Assembly: GCA_943908475.1 (NCBI GenBank)
Contig: CALTTG010000014.1
Location: 1 to 64,000, forward strand
DNA from: an uncultured Burkholderiales bacterium
Lineage (GTDB): Bacteria > Pseudomonadota > Gammaproteobacteria > Burkholderiales > Burkholderiaceae_C
Reading direction: 5' to 3'
DNA: 64,000 bases
Shown here: in pieces, positions 35,596 through 43,877 of the stretch
Layout of the letters: each line of letters begins with the position of its first letter
Position numbering within the stretch: position 1 is the stretch's first letter
The notes under the pieces: model-generated
What the model was told of the DNA's origin: nothing
Seen by the model: the letters and a program-made list of their open reading frames with translations, nothing else
Database searches by the model: none
Program-made: the position numbers and the translations under genes

Positions 35596-36120
35596 ATGGC
35601 CCTGTACCGCATCAAAGACAAAGCACCAGAGGTTCATTCCAGCGCTTTCGTGGCCGAATCGGCCGATGTGATCGGGCATGTGGTGCTGGCCGAAGGCAGC
35701 AGCATCTGGTCGCATGTGGCCGCACGCGGGGACAACGAGACCATCCGCATTGGCGAGCGATCCAATGTGCAAGAAGGCGCCGTGCTGCACACGGACATGG
35801 GCTTTCCCCTGACCATCGGCCAGGATGTCACCGTGGGTCACCAGGCGATGTTGCATGGCTGCACCGTGGGCGATGGCGCACTGATCGGCATCCAGGCGGT
35901 GGTGCTCAACGGCGCGGTGATCGGCAAGAACTGCCTGGTGGCCGCAGGCGCCTTGGTGACCGAGGGCAAGGTGTTTGAAGACGGCATGCTCATCATGGGC
36001 TCGCCGGCCAAGGCGGTTCGCCCGTTGACCGATGCCGACCTGATGCGCATGCGCCTGGGCACAGCCCTTTACGTGCAGAAGGCGAGCGAGTACAAAACCG
36101 ACATGGTCCGAGTGGACTGA
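35596..36120 (+). CDS. Gamma-carbonic anhydrase family protein
   Basis: A 174-residue left-handed beta-helix protein (YrdA/CaiE/PaaY type). The hexapeptide repeats run from about 15 to 140. Metal-binding histidines expected of gamma-carbonic anhydrases are visible in NVQEGAVLHTDMGFP and VTVGHQAMLHGCTVGDG. The family is zinc-bound and trimeric, but many members show little CO2 hydration, so the activity is not certain. It is co-oriented with hslO (10-base gap), a pairing common in Burkholderiales. Confidence 0.92.
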   Translation: MALYRIKDKAPEVHSSAFVAESADVIGHVVLAEGSSIWSHVAARGDNETIRIGERSNVQEGAVLHTDMGFPLTIGQDVTVGHQAMLHGCTVGDGALIGIQAVVLNGAVIGKNCLVAAGALVTEGKVFEDGMLIMGSPAKAVRPLTDADLMRMRLGTALYVQKASEYKTDMVRVD

Positions 36121-36130
36121 TGGGACCCAC

Positions 36131-37117
36131 ATGAGCGACGAACTCCACAAATTCATCTTCGAAGGGCTGCCGGTTCGCGGCATGCTGGTTCGGCTGACCT
36201 CGAGCTGGCATGAGGTGCTGCGCCGCCGCGAAAGCGGAGAAGCCTTCGCAGAGCCGGTGCGTCAACTGCTGGGCGAAATGTCGGCGGCCACCGTGCTGAT
36301 GCAGGCCAACATCAAGTTCGATGGGGCGGTGATTCTGCAAGTCTTCGGCGATGGCCCTGTGAAAATGGCCGTGGTGGAGGCCCGCTCCGACCTCGGGTTC
36401 CGAACCACCGCCAAGGTGGTCGGCGACATCCCGTCGAGCGACAATGGCCACCTGCCCCTGGCCGAGATGGTCAATGTGCATGGCAAGGGCCGCTGCGCCA
36501 TCACGCTGGACCCTCAGAACCGCCAACCTGGCCAACAGCCCTACCAGGGGGTGGTGCCCCTGCATGGCGACCACCGAGAGCCCTTGCAACAACTCAGCGA
36601 AGTGCTGGAGCACTACATGCTCCAGTCAGAGCAGCTCGACACCAAACTGATCCTGGCCGCTGACGATCACGTGGCCGCAGGCTTGCTGATTCAGCGCCTG
36701 CCCATCCAGGGCGAGGGCAATCTGGCCGGCCGCACGCATGCGGAAGACGACATCGGGCTCAACGAGCACTTCAACCGCATCTCGCACCTGGCCTCCACAC
36801 TCAAGCGCGAAGAACTGCTGGGGCTGGACGTCGACACCATCCTGCGACGCTTGTTCTGGGAAGAGGACCTGCGCCGCTTCGAGCCGCTGGAAGGCGACAA
36901 AGGCCCTCACTTCGAATGCACCTGCTCGCGTGAACGTGTCGCCGACATGCTTCGCAGCCTGGGCGAAGAGGAAGTCGAAAGCATCATTGCCGAACAGAAT
37001 CAAATCGACGTGGGCTGCGACTTCTGTGGCCAGCACTACCATTTCGATGCCGTCGATGCAGGCGAATTGTTCGCCGAAGACATCGACCACGCGCCCGGCT
37101 CGACCCGGCTGCAGTGA
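36131..37117 (+). CDS. hslO: Redox-regulated chaperone Hsp33
   Basis: A 328-residue Hsp33 homologue. The N-terminal substrate-binding domain (about 1-230) is followed by the C-terminal redox switch with CTCSRERVADMLRSLGEEEV and DVGCDFCGQHYHF, giving the CxC and CxxC zinc cysteines that form disulfides under oxidative unfolding stress. It is somewhat longer than E. coli Hsp33 (292 residues), with an insertion in the N-terminal domain (around the DPQNRQPGQQPYQGVV stretch). It starts 10 bases after the carbonic anhydrase gene and is convergent with truC (3-base gap). Confidence 0.96.
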   Translation: MSDELHKFIFEGLPVRGMLVRLTSSWHEVLRRRESGEAFAEPVRQLLGEMSAATVLMQANIKFDGAVILQVFGDGPVKMAVVEARSDLGFRTTAKVVGDIPSSDNGHLPLAEMVNVHGKGRCAITLDPQNRQPGQQPYQGVVPLHGDHREPLQQLSEVLEHYMLQSEQLDTKLILAADDHVAAGLLIQRLPIQGEGNLAGRTHAEDDIGLNEHFNRISHLASTLKREELLGLDVDTILRRLFWEEDLRRFEPLEGDKGPHFECTCSRERVADMLRSLGEEEVESIIAEQNQIDVGCDFCGQHYHFDAVDAGELFAEDIDHAPGSTRLQ

Positions 37118-37120
37118 CGC

Positions 37121-37981
37121 TCAGCGATGGGGTGGGCTGGCCGCCCATTGCCATGGCAATGCCCACAAGCGCGCCCAATCGGTGAGGTCGTTGAGGTCGG
37201 TCTGGCTGGTGCCGTCGGCCAGATCCAGCATGTCCTGACGGTCGACGCGCGCATCGAGAGGGTCCGCCCGCCAGTGCAACACCTCTTCAGTGATGGGGTG
37301 AGGCATGGACAGTTCGCTGGCGTGCAGCCACAAGCGCTGAAGCCCCAGGTGCTCACCCCACCATCGGTTGTGAGCGCCCTTGCCGTGAGTCGCATCGCCA
37401 ATGATCGGATGAGCCAGGTGCTTGAGGTGACGACGGATCTGGTGCCGACGACCTGTGAGTGGCCATGCATGCACCAAACTCACGCGGGTGCTGGGGTAGC
37501 GGTCCACCGGAAAGGGCAGTGACAAGGTGGCCACACGCTCAAAACGCGTCACGGCGGGCTGCGGCACGGCCTCTGGCGGGGCATCATCCGGCCTCAAGGC
37601 ATGGTCCACCCACGCCTCCGACGGACACCAACCGCGCACCATCGCCAGGTAGCGCTTGTGCGCCTGGCGGCTCTCGAATGCCTGCGCCATGGCGCGGGCC
37701 GCCTCGCTGTGGAGCGCCATCGCCAGCACCCCGGACGTGCCCTTGTCCAAGCGATGAACGGGAAAGACTTTCTGCCCCAATTGGTCTCGAAGCGTCTGCA
37801 GCACAAACCGGGTTTCGCCCGCATCCAAGCCCGTGCGATGCACCAACCAGCCCGCAGGCTTGTGGACCACCACGACATGCTCGTCGCGCCACAGCACCGT
37901 CAACGGTGCTTGGCGCTCAGGCGCATCACCGCCCAGCATCCGCGCCTGCCCCAGGAAGCCAATGCTGCTCGCAGTCGCCAT
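37121..37981 (-). CDS. truC: tRNA pseudouridine(65) synthase TruC
   Basis: A 286-residue RluA-family pseudouridine synthase. The catalytic Asp is in VFPVHRLDKGTSGVLAMAL. Matches to E. coli TruC include VVVHKPAGWLVHRTGLD and HQIRRHLKHLAHPIIGDATHGKG. It modifies U65 in certain tRNAs. The start at ATG 37981 is chosen because GAGGGG lies at good spacing upstream; it overlaps the end of the NadR-like gene by 56 bases. The alternative ATG at 37939 has a weaker ribosome site. Convergent with hslO. Confidence 0.9.
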   Translation of the reverse strand: MATASSIGFLGQARMLGGDAPERQAPLTVLWRDEHVVVVHKPAGWLVHRTGLDAGETRFVLQTLRDQLGQKVFPVHRLDKGTSGVLAMALHSEAARAMAQAFESRQAHKRYLAMVRGWCPSEAWVDHALRPDDAPPEAVPQPAVTRFERVATLSLPFPVDRYPSTRVSLVHAWPLTGRRHQIRRHLKHLAHPIIGDATHGKGAHNRWWGEHLGLQRLWLHASELSMPHPITEEVLHWRADPLDARVDRQDMLDLADGTSQTDLNDLTDWARLWALPWQWAASPPHR

Positions 37982-38597
37982 CGTCACACCCCTCACACAC
38001 CCAGCGCCAGCGAGGCTGCGATCGATTGAGCACGGCACGCTCTGGCGCGCTCAACACGTGCTCGATGGCCGCGAGCGCCGCAGCCACCCGCGCACCGCCC
38101 AGACCGGCCACCACCGAAAAGGGCAACCCATGGCGGATCAACTGCTCGCGCACCTTTCGATCGACCGGCTCCCTCACATGGGCACCATCGCGCATCCATC
38201 CATCGGCCACCCACGGCAGGTCCAGGGCCATCAAGAGCGTCAATGCCGCTGATTGATGCGCCAACACCCCCGCGTCATACAACGACGCGTCCGAGAAAAT
38301 CAGATCGCTGTACACCGCGGTCATCAAGGCGGTCGTGTCGGCCAACACAATGGCGTGCTCACGCCGTGCAGTCTCGATGCGCTGGCTGTGTGCCTGCGCA
38401 AGGTCCCACTGCTCGTGCACGAAAGGCGTTCGACCGTGCACCTCGCAGAACTGACGAAGGGTTTCATCGATCACGACGACGTCTCGCCCTTGCGCCTTCA
38501 ATCGCTCGAACAATTGCTCCACGAGCGTGGTCTTGCCTGTGCTCTCGGCACCCACCACGGCAATCCACAAGCCAAGCGCCAACGGCCGGTCAGGCAT
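37926..38597 (-). CDS. NadR-like nicotinamide riboside kinase (AAA ATPase)
   Basis: A 223-residue P-loop protein matching the ribosylnicotinamide kinase domain of NadR. Walker A is GAESTGKT (16-23). Other features are VVVIDETLRQFCEVHGRTP (about 41-59) and the VLADTTALMTAVYSDLIF region. The N-terminal helix-turn-helix and NMN adenylyltransferase domains of E. coli NadR are absent. It overlaps pnuC by eight bases, so imported nicotinamide riboside would be phosphorylated to NMN. The C-terminal tail RWVCEGCDDGDCEQHW carries three cysteines and a histidine that could bind zinc. Confidence 0.85.
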   Translation of the reverse strand: MPDRPLALGLWIAVVGAESTGKTTLVEQLFERLKAQGRDVVVIDETLRQFCEVHGRTPFVHEQWDLAQAHSQRIETARREHAIVLADTTALMTAVYSDLIFSDASLYDAGVLAHQSAALTLLMALDLPWVADGWMRDGAHVREPVDRKVREQLIRHGLPFSVVAGLGGARVAAALAAIEHVLSAPERAVLNRSQPRWRWVCEGCDDGDCEQHWLPGAGADAGR

Positions 38598-39243
38598 GCG
38601 CGCGCTCCCGAGCCTTCAAACGCCATTGTTGCCATCCCCACAAGGACAGGACCGCAAACAGGCCATACAGAATCACCGTGAGCCAAAGCTGCTTGTGCGC
38701 AAACAGGGCCATCGACACCACGTTCACGAGGAACCAGCACGGCCAGTTTTCCACCCATTTCCGCCCCAGCAAAACCTGCCCCACCAGGCTGCCCGCGGTG
38801 GGGAGGGCATCGCCATAGGGCACATCTGAATCGGTGATGTGGTCCAGCAGCAAGCCCAGTAAGGGCCACAGCGCCAGCACGGTCAGCACCGCTTGCCCGA
38901 CACCACGAGCCGTGAGGTGCCGGACGCGGAGCAGCGCGCCATCTTCCCGCCCGCGCAGCCATTGCCACCACCCCCAGCACGACAGCAGCACGAACAGCAC
39001 CTGCAACCCCGCCTCGCCATACAGGCGGAAACTCAGGAACAACACGCCGTAGGCCAGTGAACTGAGGATGGCCAGGGGCCACGCCAAAGGATGGACGCGC
39101 AGATTGCACATCACCATCCAGAGCGACAGCACGAAAGCAATGCCTTCCAGTCGGGACACCGGCACCGACCAGGCGGTGAACCACGGCTGCAAGACGGGGG
39201 CGGCCCAGTCCAGCAGCGCGGACAACGCCTCTTGGGTCAACAT
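38590..39243 (-). CDS. pnuC: Nicotinamide riboside transporter PnuC
   Basis: A 217-residue membrane protein with about seven hydrophobic segments, of the PnuC (SWEET-like) family. Characteristic stretches are YGEAGLQVLFVLLSCWGWWQWLRG (about 75-98) and the C-terminal VNVVSMALFAHKQLWLTVILYGLFAVLSLWGWQQW, with the conserved aromatic-rich WxxW motif. It moves nicotinamide riboside across the inner membrane by facilitated diffusion and relies on the adjacent kinase for trapping. It follows ftsB in the same direction. Confidence 0.92.
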   Translation of the reverse strand: MLTQEALSALLDWAAPVLQPWFTAWSVPVSRLEGIAFVLSLWMVMCNLRVHPLAWPLAILSSLAYGVLFLSFRLYGEAGLQVLFVLLSCWGWWQWLRGREDGALLRVRHLTARGVGQAVLTVLALWPLLGLLLDHITDSDVPYGDALPTAGSLVGQVLLGRKWVENWPCWFLVNVVSMALFAHKQLWLTVILYGLFAVLSLWGWQQWRLKARERAHA

Positions 39244-39263
39244 CGGGGTCGTGGGATCTGGCT

Positions 39264-39539
39264 TCAGCGTGCCGATGAGATCTGGACAAAGACCTCGTCG
39301 GGTTTGACCATGCCCAGCTCCGTGCGGGCGATTTCCTCGGCCATCTCCAGGCCTTCGCGGAGGTCTCGCACTTCGGCCGCCAACTGTTCATTGCGAACAC
39401 GGGCCTGTGCATTTTTTTCCTGCTGAACTTGCAGCTCGTGGCGCAACGACAGGGCGCGGGGCACGCCACCTTTGCCGAACCACAGCTCGGCATGCACCAC
39501 GCCCAAAAGGGCCAAAAGGGCAACGAAGGCAAAACGCAT
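39264..39539 (-). CDS. ftsB: Cell division protein FtsB
   Basis: A 91-residue bitopic protein: short cytoplasmic start, one transmembrane helix (about 2-20), then a coiled coil (about 30-75, rich in Glu, Arg, Gln and Leu, ending EIARTELGMVKPDEVFVQI). It joins FtsL and FtsQ in the divisome. The coiled coil with the ELGMVKPDEVF ending and its place after eno identify it. It starts at ATG 39539; the longer frame to 39617 overlaps eno. Confidence 0.93.
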   Translation of the reverse strand: MRFAFVALLALLGVVHAELWFGKGGVPRALSLRHELQVQQEKNAQARVRNEQLAAEVRDLREGLEMAEEIARTELGMVKPDEVFVQISSAR

Positions 39540-39566
39540 GGCGAGACAGCTTAACAGAAACGGACA

Positions 39567-39584
39567 AGGGGCCCGTAGGCCCCT
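39567..39584. terminator. Possible weak terminator/hairpin between eno and ftsB
   Basis: AGGGGCC-CGTA-GGCCCCT forms a seven-base stem with a four-base loop in the 74-base eno-ftsB gap. On the minus strand it is followed only by TGTCCGTTT, so it may be a processing or pausing hairpin rather than a full terminator. Confidence 0.4.
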
Positions 39585-39613
39585 CGTGTCATTCACCCCA
39601 GAGGGTGCCCTGC

Positions 39614-40897
39614 TCAACGCAGGTTATAGAAGGCGCTGCGGCCGGGATACACGGCCACATTGCCCAGGTCTTCTTCGATGCGCAGGAGCTGGTTGTACTT
39701 GCTCATGCGGTCGGAACGGCTCATCGAACCGGTCTTGATCTGGCCAGCGTTCAGGCCCACGGCGATGTCCGAGATGGTGTTGTCTTCGGTTTCGCCCGAA
39801 CGATGCGAGATCACGGCGGTATAACCAGCGCGTTTGGCCATTTCGATGGCGGCAAACGTTTCGGTCAGGGTGCCGATCTGGTTGATCTTGATCAGGATCG
39901 AGTTGGCGATGCCCTTGTCGATGCCTTCTTTCAGGATCTTGGTGTTGGTCACGAACAGGTCGTCACCGACCAGCTGCACCTTTTTGCCCAGACGCTCGGT
40001 CAGGTGGGCCCAACCAGCCCAGTCGCCTTCGTGCATGCCGTCTTCGATCGAGATGATCGGGTACTTGTCCACCCAGGTGGCCAGCATGTCGGTCCACTGC
40101 TCGGCGGTCAGCACCAGGCCTTCGCCTTCCAAGTGGTACTTGCCGTCCTTGTAGAACTCGGAGGCGGCGCAGTCCAGGCCCAGGGCGATCTGTTCGCCAG
40201 GCACGTAGCCAGCGGCTTCGATGGCCTGCAGGATCAGCTGGATGGCAGCTTCGTGGCTTTCCACGGAAGGTGCGAAACCACCTTCGTCGCCCACGGCGGT
40301 GCTGATGTGCTTGTCGTGCAGGATCTTCTTGAGGGCGTGGAAGACTTCGGCGCCGTAGCGCAGGGCTTCGCGGAAGGTCGGGGCGCCCACCGGCAGGATC
40401 ATGAATTCCTGCAGGTCGAGGTTGTTGTTGGCGTGGGCGCCACCGTTGATGACGTTCATCATCGGCACGGGCAGCTGCACCGCACCCATGCCGCCGAAGT
40501 AGCGGTACAAGGGCAGGCCGGCTTCTTCGGCCGCGGCGCGAGCCACGGCCATCGACACGGCCAGCATGGCGTTGGCGCCCAGGCGGCCCTTGTTCTCGGT
40601 GCCGTCGAGGTCGATCAGGGTCTTGTCCAGGAAGGCTTGCTCGGAAGCGTCCAGGCCCAGCACGGCTTCGGCGATTTCGGTGTTGATGTGCTCAACAGCC
40701 TTCAGCACGCCCTTGCCCAGGTAACGGCTCTTGTCGCCGTCACGCAGTTCGATGGCTTCGCGCGAGCCGGTCGAAGCACCCGAAGGCACGGCAGCACGGC
40801 CCATGACGCCGCTTTCCAGCAGCACGTCGCATTCGACGGTGGGGTTTCCGCGGCTGTCGATCACTTCGCGGCCGATGATGTCAACGATGGCGCTCAT
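39614..40897 (-). CDS. eno: Enolase
   Basis: A 427-residue enolase that interconverts 2-phosphoglycerate and phosphoenolpyruvate and is a part of the RNA degradosome in some bacteria. It begins with MSAIVDIIGREVIDSRGNPT, and metal and catalytic sites are visible in PMMNVINGGAHANNNLDLQEFMI, in the DCAASEF region and in SHRSGETEDNTISDIAVG. Length is standard. GAGGAA lies close before ATG 40897. It is upstream of ftsB and separated from kdsA by a terminator-like hairpin. Confidence 0.98.
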   Translation of the reverse strand: MSAIVDIIGREVIDSRGNPTVECDVLLESGVMGRAAVPSGASTGSREAIELRDGDKSRYLGKGVLKAVEHINTEIAEAVLGLDASEQAFLDKTLIDLDGTENKGRLGANAMLAVSMAVARAAAEEAGLPLYRYFGGMGAVQLPVPMMNVINGGAHANNNLDLQEFMILPVGAPTFREALRYGAEVFHALKKILHDKHISTAVGDEGGFAPSVESHEAAIQLILQAIEAAGYVPGEQIALGLDCAASEFYKDGKYHLEGEGLVLTAEQWTDMLATWVDKYPIISIEDGMHEGDWAGWAHLTERLGKKVQLVGDDLFVTNTKILKEGIDKGIANSILIKINQIGTLTETFAAIEMAKRAGYTAVISHRSGETEDNTISDIAVGLNAGQIKTGSMSRSDRMSKYNQLLRIEEDLGNVAVYPGRSAFYNLR

Positions 40898-40934
40898 CCG
40901 TTGTTCCTCAGAAGAATTGAAAGATTGAAAAGCA

Positions 40935-40966
40935 AAAAAGCGGCTCGCCTGAAAGGCAAACCGCCG
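40935..40966 (-). terminator. Terminator between kdsA and eno
   Basis: On the minus strand, GCGG...GCC-TTTCA-GGC...CCGC is followed by six T's (plus strand A6 at 40935-40940). The stem has internal mismatches. It would stop kdsA transcripts and let eno be expressed separately. Confidence 0.6.
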
Positions 40967-40976
40967 ATTTTACGGG

Positions 40977-41831
40977 TCAGTTGAAGTCGGTTTCCAGGAA
41001 GCCGTTCTTCTTGGTGATGCGGTCGAGTTCGACCAGGGTCTCCAGCAGGGCCTTCATGTGCTTGAGCGGCACGGCGTTGGGGCCGTCGCTCCAGGCCTTG
41101 GCCGGATCGGGGTGGGTCTCCATGAAGAGGCCCGCCACGCCGGCGGCCACACCAGCACGAGCCAGCACAGGCACCATCTCACGGGCACCGCCACTGGCGC
41201 CGCCCAGGCCGCCCGGCTTTTGCACCGAGTGGGTCACGTCAAACACCACCGGGGCGCCCGACTTGCGCATCTCGGCCAGGCTGGTCATGTCGGCCACAAG
41301 GTTGTTGTAGCCAAAGCTCACGCCGCGCTCGCAGGCCAGGAAGCGGTCAGGTGACAGGCCAGCCTCCTGCGCAGCAGCGCGGGCCTTGTCGATGACGTTC
41401 TTCATGTCCCAGGGCGCGAGGAACTGGCCCTTCTTGATGTTCACCGGCTTGCCCGACTTGGCCACCGCCCGGATGAAGTCGGTCTGGCGGCACAAAAAGG
41501 CCGGGGTCTGCAGCACGTCGACCACGCTGGCGACCTCGGCCACCTGCGATTCGTCGTGCACATCGGTCAGCACCGGCAGGCCGGTCTGGCGGCGAACCTC
41601 ATCCAGGATCTGCAAGCCCTTGTCGATGCCCAGACCACGGGCTGTGGTGCCCGAGGAGCGGTTGGCCTTGTCGAAGGAGCCCTTGTAAATCAGCGGAATG
41701 CCCAGTGGCGTGCAAGCCTCCTGAAGGCGGCTCGCCACCTCCAGCGACAGCTCCAGGCTTTCGATGGAGCAGGTGCCCGCAATCAGGAAGAAGGGGTGCT
41801 CCAGGCCAGCATCAAAACCGCAGAGTTTCAT
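40977..41831 (-). CDS. kdsA: 3-deoxy-8-phosphooctulonate synthase (KdsA)
   Basis: A 284-residue KDO-8-phosphate synthase that joins PEP and arabinose 5-phosphate for LPS inner-core synthesis. It has AGTCSIESLELSLEVA, the substrate loops YKGSFDKANRSS, TDVHDESQVAEV and MKNVIDKARAAAQEAG, and the late VFDVTHSVQKPGGLGGASGG. The length is standard. The absence of a metal-ligand Cys near position 11 would place it with the metal-independent E. coli type (inference). It is 33 bases downstream of pyrG. Confidence 0.97.
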   Translation of the reverse strand: MKLCGFDAGLEHPFFLIAGTCSIESLELSLEVASRLQEACTPLGIPLIYKGSFDKANRSSGTTARGLGIDKGLQILDEVRRQTGLPVLTDVHDESQVAEVASVVDVLQTPAFLCRQTDFIRAVAKSGKPVNIKKGQFLAPWDMKNVIDKARAAAQEAGLSPDRFLACERGVSFGYNNLVADMTSLAEMRKSGAPVVFDVTHSVQKPGGLGGASGGAREMVPVLARAGVAAGVAGLFMETHPDPAKAWSDGPNAVPLKHMKALLETLVELDRITKKNGFLETDFN

Positions 41832-41864
41832 GGTTCAACCTTTGTGAGAGTCCAGCCGTGGAGT

Positions 41865-43517
41865 TCAAGCCTTGGCAGCGGCCTGGTGTTCCAGCGCGGC
41901 CTTGATGTAAGCCTTGAACAGCGGGTGGCCATCCCAGGGGGTCGACTTGAACTCGGGGTGAAACTGCACGCCCACGTACCATGGGTGCACGCTCTTGGGC
42001 AGTTCGACCATCTCGGTCAGCTTCTCGCGCTGAGTGATGGCCGAGATCACCAAGCCGGACTCCTGCAGCTTGTCGAGATAACGCTCGTTGGCTTCGTAGC
42101 GGTGGCGATGGCGCTCGGTGACCACATCGCCGTAGATCTCGTGCGCGATGGTGCCGGGCTTCACATCCGAGCTCTGCGCGCCCAGACGCATGGTGCCGCC
42201 CAGGTCAGACGAGGCATCGCGCTTTTGCACGGTGCCATCGGCGTCGAGCCACTCGTCGATCAGGGCGATGACGGGGTGCGGGCCTTGCGGCTCGAACTCG
42301 GTGGAGTTGGCACCGGCCAGGCCTGCCTTGTGGCGGGCGTATTCGATGGTGGCCACTTGCATGCCCAGGCAGATGCCCAGGTAAGGGATGCCGTTCTCGC
42401 GGGCGTACTGGGCCGCGATGATCTTGCCTTCCACGCCGCGCTTGCCGAAGCCGCCGGGCACCAAGATGGCGTCGAACTTCGACAAGGCATCGGCCGTGTC
42501 GGCGGTGAGCGACTCGGAATCCACGTACTCGATGTTCACGCGCGCATGGTTGTGGATGCCAGCGTGGCGCAAGGCCTCGTTGAGCGACTTGTACGAGTCC
42601 GAAAGCTCGGTGTACTTGCCGCACATGGCGATCGTGACCTCCCCCTTGGGGTTCTCGACCTCATAGACCAGATTGTCCCAGCGCGACAGGTCGGCAGGCT
42701 TGGTCTGCAGTTGCAGCTTGGTGCAGATCAGGTCATCGAGGTGCTGCTCGTGCAGCATGCGAGGCACCTTGTAGATGGTGTCGGCATCCCAGACCGAGAT
42801 CACGCCCGACTCGGGCACGTTGGTGAACAAGGAGATCTTCTCGCGCTCGTCTGCGGGAATGGCCCGGTCAGCACGGCACAACAGCGCATCGGGCTGAATG
42901 CCGATTTCACGCATCTTCTGCACCGTGTGCTGCGTGGGCTTGGTCTTCAACTCGCCAGCAGCCGCGATGAAGGGCACGTAGGTCAAGTGAACAAACGCGG
43001 CATTGGTGGGACCGGCTTTCAATGAAAGCTGGCGCGCCGCTTCCATGAACGGCAGCGATTCGATGTCGCCCACGGTGCCACCGATTTCGACGATGGCCAC
43101 ATCGACGGCGTCGGGCGTGCCGACACCGGCGCCACGGCGCACGTAATCCTGAATCTCGTTGGTGATGTGGGGGATGACCTGCACGGTCTTGCCCAGGTAG
43201 TCACCACGTCGCTCTTTCTCGAGGACGCTCTTGTAGATCTGGCCCGTGGTGAAGTTGTTGGCCTTCTTCATCCGCGTGGTGATGAAGCGCTCGTAGTGCC
43301 CCAGATCGAGGTCGGTTTCGGCGCCATCATCGGTCACGAACACCTCACCGTGCTGGAACGGCGACATGGTGCCCGGGTCCACGTTGATGTAGGGGTCGAG
43401 CTTGATGAGGGTGACTTTGAGGCCACGCGATTCCAAAATCGCGGCCAGTGACGCGGCGGCGATGCCCTTGCCAAGCGAGGACACCACACCGCCCGTGACG
43501 AAGACAAACTTGGTCAT
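41865..43517 (-). CDS. pyrG: CTP synthase PyrG
   Basis: A 550-residue CTP synthase (UTP plus glutamine plus ATP to CTP). The N-terminal synthase domain begins TKFVFVTGGVVSSLGKGIAAASLA. The C-terminal glutamine amidotransferase domain has the nucleophile Cys in YLGICLGMQVATIEYA and the His/Glu in the VGVQFHPEFKSTPWDGHPLF region. The start ATG 43517 has no visible Shine-Dalgarno sequence. A strong -10 and a terminator-like hairpin lie in the leader. It is followed by kdsA. Confidence 0.97.
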   Translation of the reverse strand: MTKFVFVTGGVVSSLGKGIAAASLAAILESRGLKVTLIKLDPYINVDPGTMSPFQHGEVFVTDDGAETDLDLGHYERFITTRMKKANNFTTGQIYKSVLEKERRGDYLGKTVQVIPHITNEIQDYVRRGAGVGTPDAVDVAIVEIGGTVGDIESLPFMEAARQLSLKAGPTNAAFVHLTYVPFIAAAGELKTKPTQHTVQKMREIGIQPDALLCRADRAIPADEREKISLFTNVPESGVISVWDADTIYKVPRMLHEQHLDDLICTKLQLQTKPADLSRWDNLVYEVENPKGEVTIAMCGKYTELSDSYKSLNEALRHAGIHNHARVNIEYVDSESLTADTADALSKFDAILVPGGFGKRGVEGKIIAAQYARENGIPYLGICLGMQVATIEYARHKAGLAGANSTEFEPQGPHPVIALIDEWLDADGTVQKRDASSDLGGTMRLGAQSSDVKPGTIAHEIYGDVVTERHRHRYEANERYLDKLQESGLVISAITQREKLTEMVELPKSVHPWYVGVQFHPEFKSTPWDGHPLFKAYIKAALEHQAAAKA

Positions 43518-43525
43518 TGCGCAAA

Positions 43526-43549
43526 AGCGCCCGCGACAATGCGGGCGCT
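43526..43549 (-). promoter_or_regulatory. Terminator-like hairpin in the pyrG leader
   Basis: AGCGCCCGC (43526-43534) and GCGGGCGCT (43541-43549) are perfect nine-base arms with a six-base loop. On the minus strand the hairpin is followed by TTTT (43523-43526, overlapping its foot), only about nine bases before the pyrG ATG. It lies downstream of the predicted pyrG start of transcription, so it could act as an attenuator or affect translation. Confidence 0.6.
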
Positions 43550-43565
43550 GCGGTGGTAAAGCGAA

Positions 43566-43571
43566 ATTATA
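43566..43571 (-). promoter_or_regulatory. -10 box of pyrG
   Basis: A perfect TATAAT on the minus strand, 49-54 bases before the ATG at 43517. Transcription would start near 43559, leaving a leader of about 42 bases containing the hairpin. No clear -35 is seen. Confidence 0.6.
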
Positions 43572-43681
43572 CGTGCTGGCGTTGCTGTGTGGCGGTGTTT
43601 CTCCGCAGATCGGTGGTTGCCCGCCATGCACGGCACGCCATTTCGACCACAACGAAGTGCGCCAGCCCAGGCCCAGAACGA

Positions 43682-43708
43682 CAAAGCCGCCCACGAGGGG
43701 CGGCTTTT
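43682..43708 (-). terminator. Intrinsic terminator after tRNA-Ser
   Basis: AAAGCCGCC-CACGAG-GGGCGGCTTT (on either strand) makes a nine-base stem flanked by A and T residues, starting 8 bases after the tRNA 3' end on the minus strand. Confidence 0.75.
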
Positions 43709-43716
43709 CATGTCGT

Positions 43717-43809
43717 TGGCGGAGACGAAGGGATTCGAACCCTTGATGCAGGTTTTGCCCACATACTCCCTTAGCAGGGGAGCACCTTCGGCCTCTCGGT
43801 CACGTCTCC
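43717..43809 (-). tRNA. tRNA-Ser (GCU anticodon)
   Basis: A 93-base class II tRNA with an encoded CCA end. The acceptor stem GGAGACG pairs with CGTCTCC. The anticodon loop is CTGCTAA within CTCCC-CTGCTAA-GGGAG, giving anticodon GCU for AGC/AGU serine codons. The long variable arm (GTGGGCAAAACCTGC) and T-loop GGTTCGAATCC are clear. It lies between lysC and pyrG on the minus strand. Confidence 0.96.
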
Positions 43810-43821
43810 AGCACAGCCAGA

Positions 43822-43827
43822 ATTCTA
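43822..43827 (-). promoter_or_regulatory. -10 box of tRNA-Ser
   Basis: On the minus strand TAGAAT sits 13 bases before the mature tRNA 5' end, giving a start of transcription about six bases upstream of the tRNA. A clear -35 is not visible; CCCGGAA and TTCCGGG arms lie upstream at 43829-43851. Confidence 0.45.
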
Positions 43828-43877
43828 ACCCGGAAATTTCGAGCTTCCGGGCCAAACCGGCATAAAAAACAACGTGA

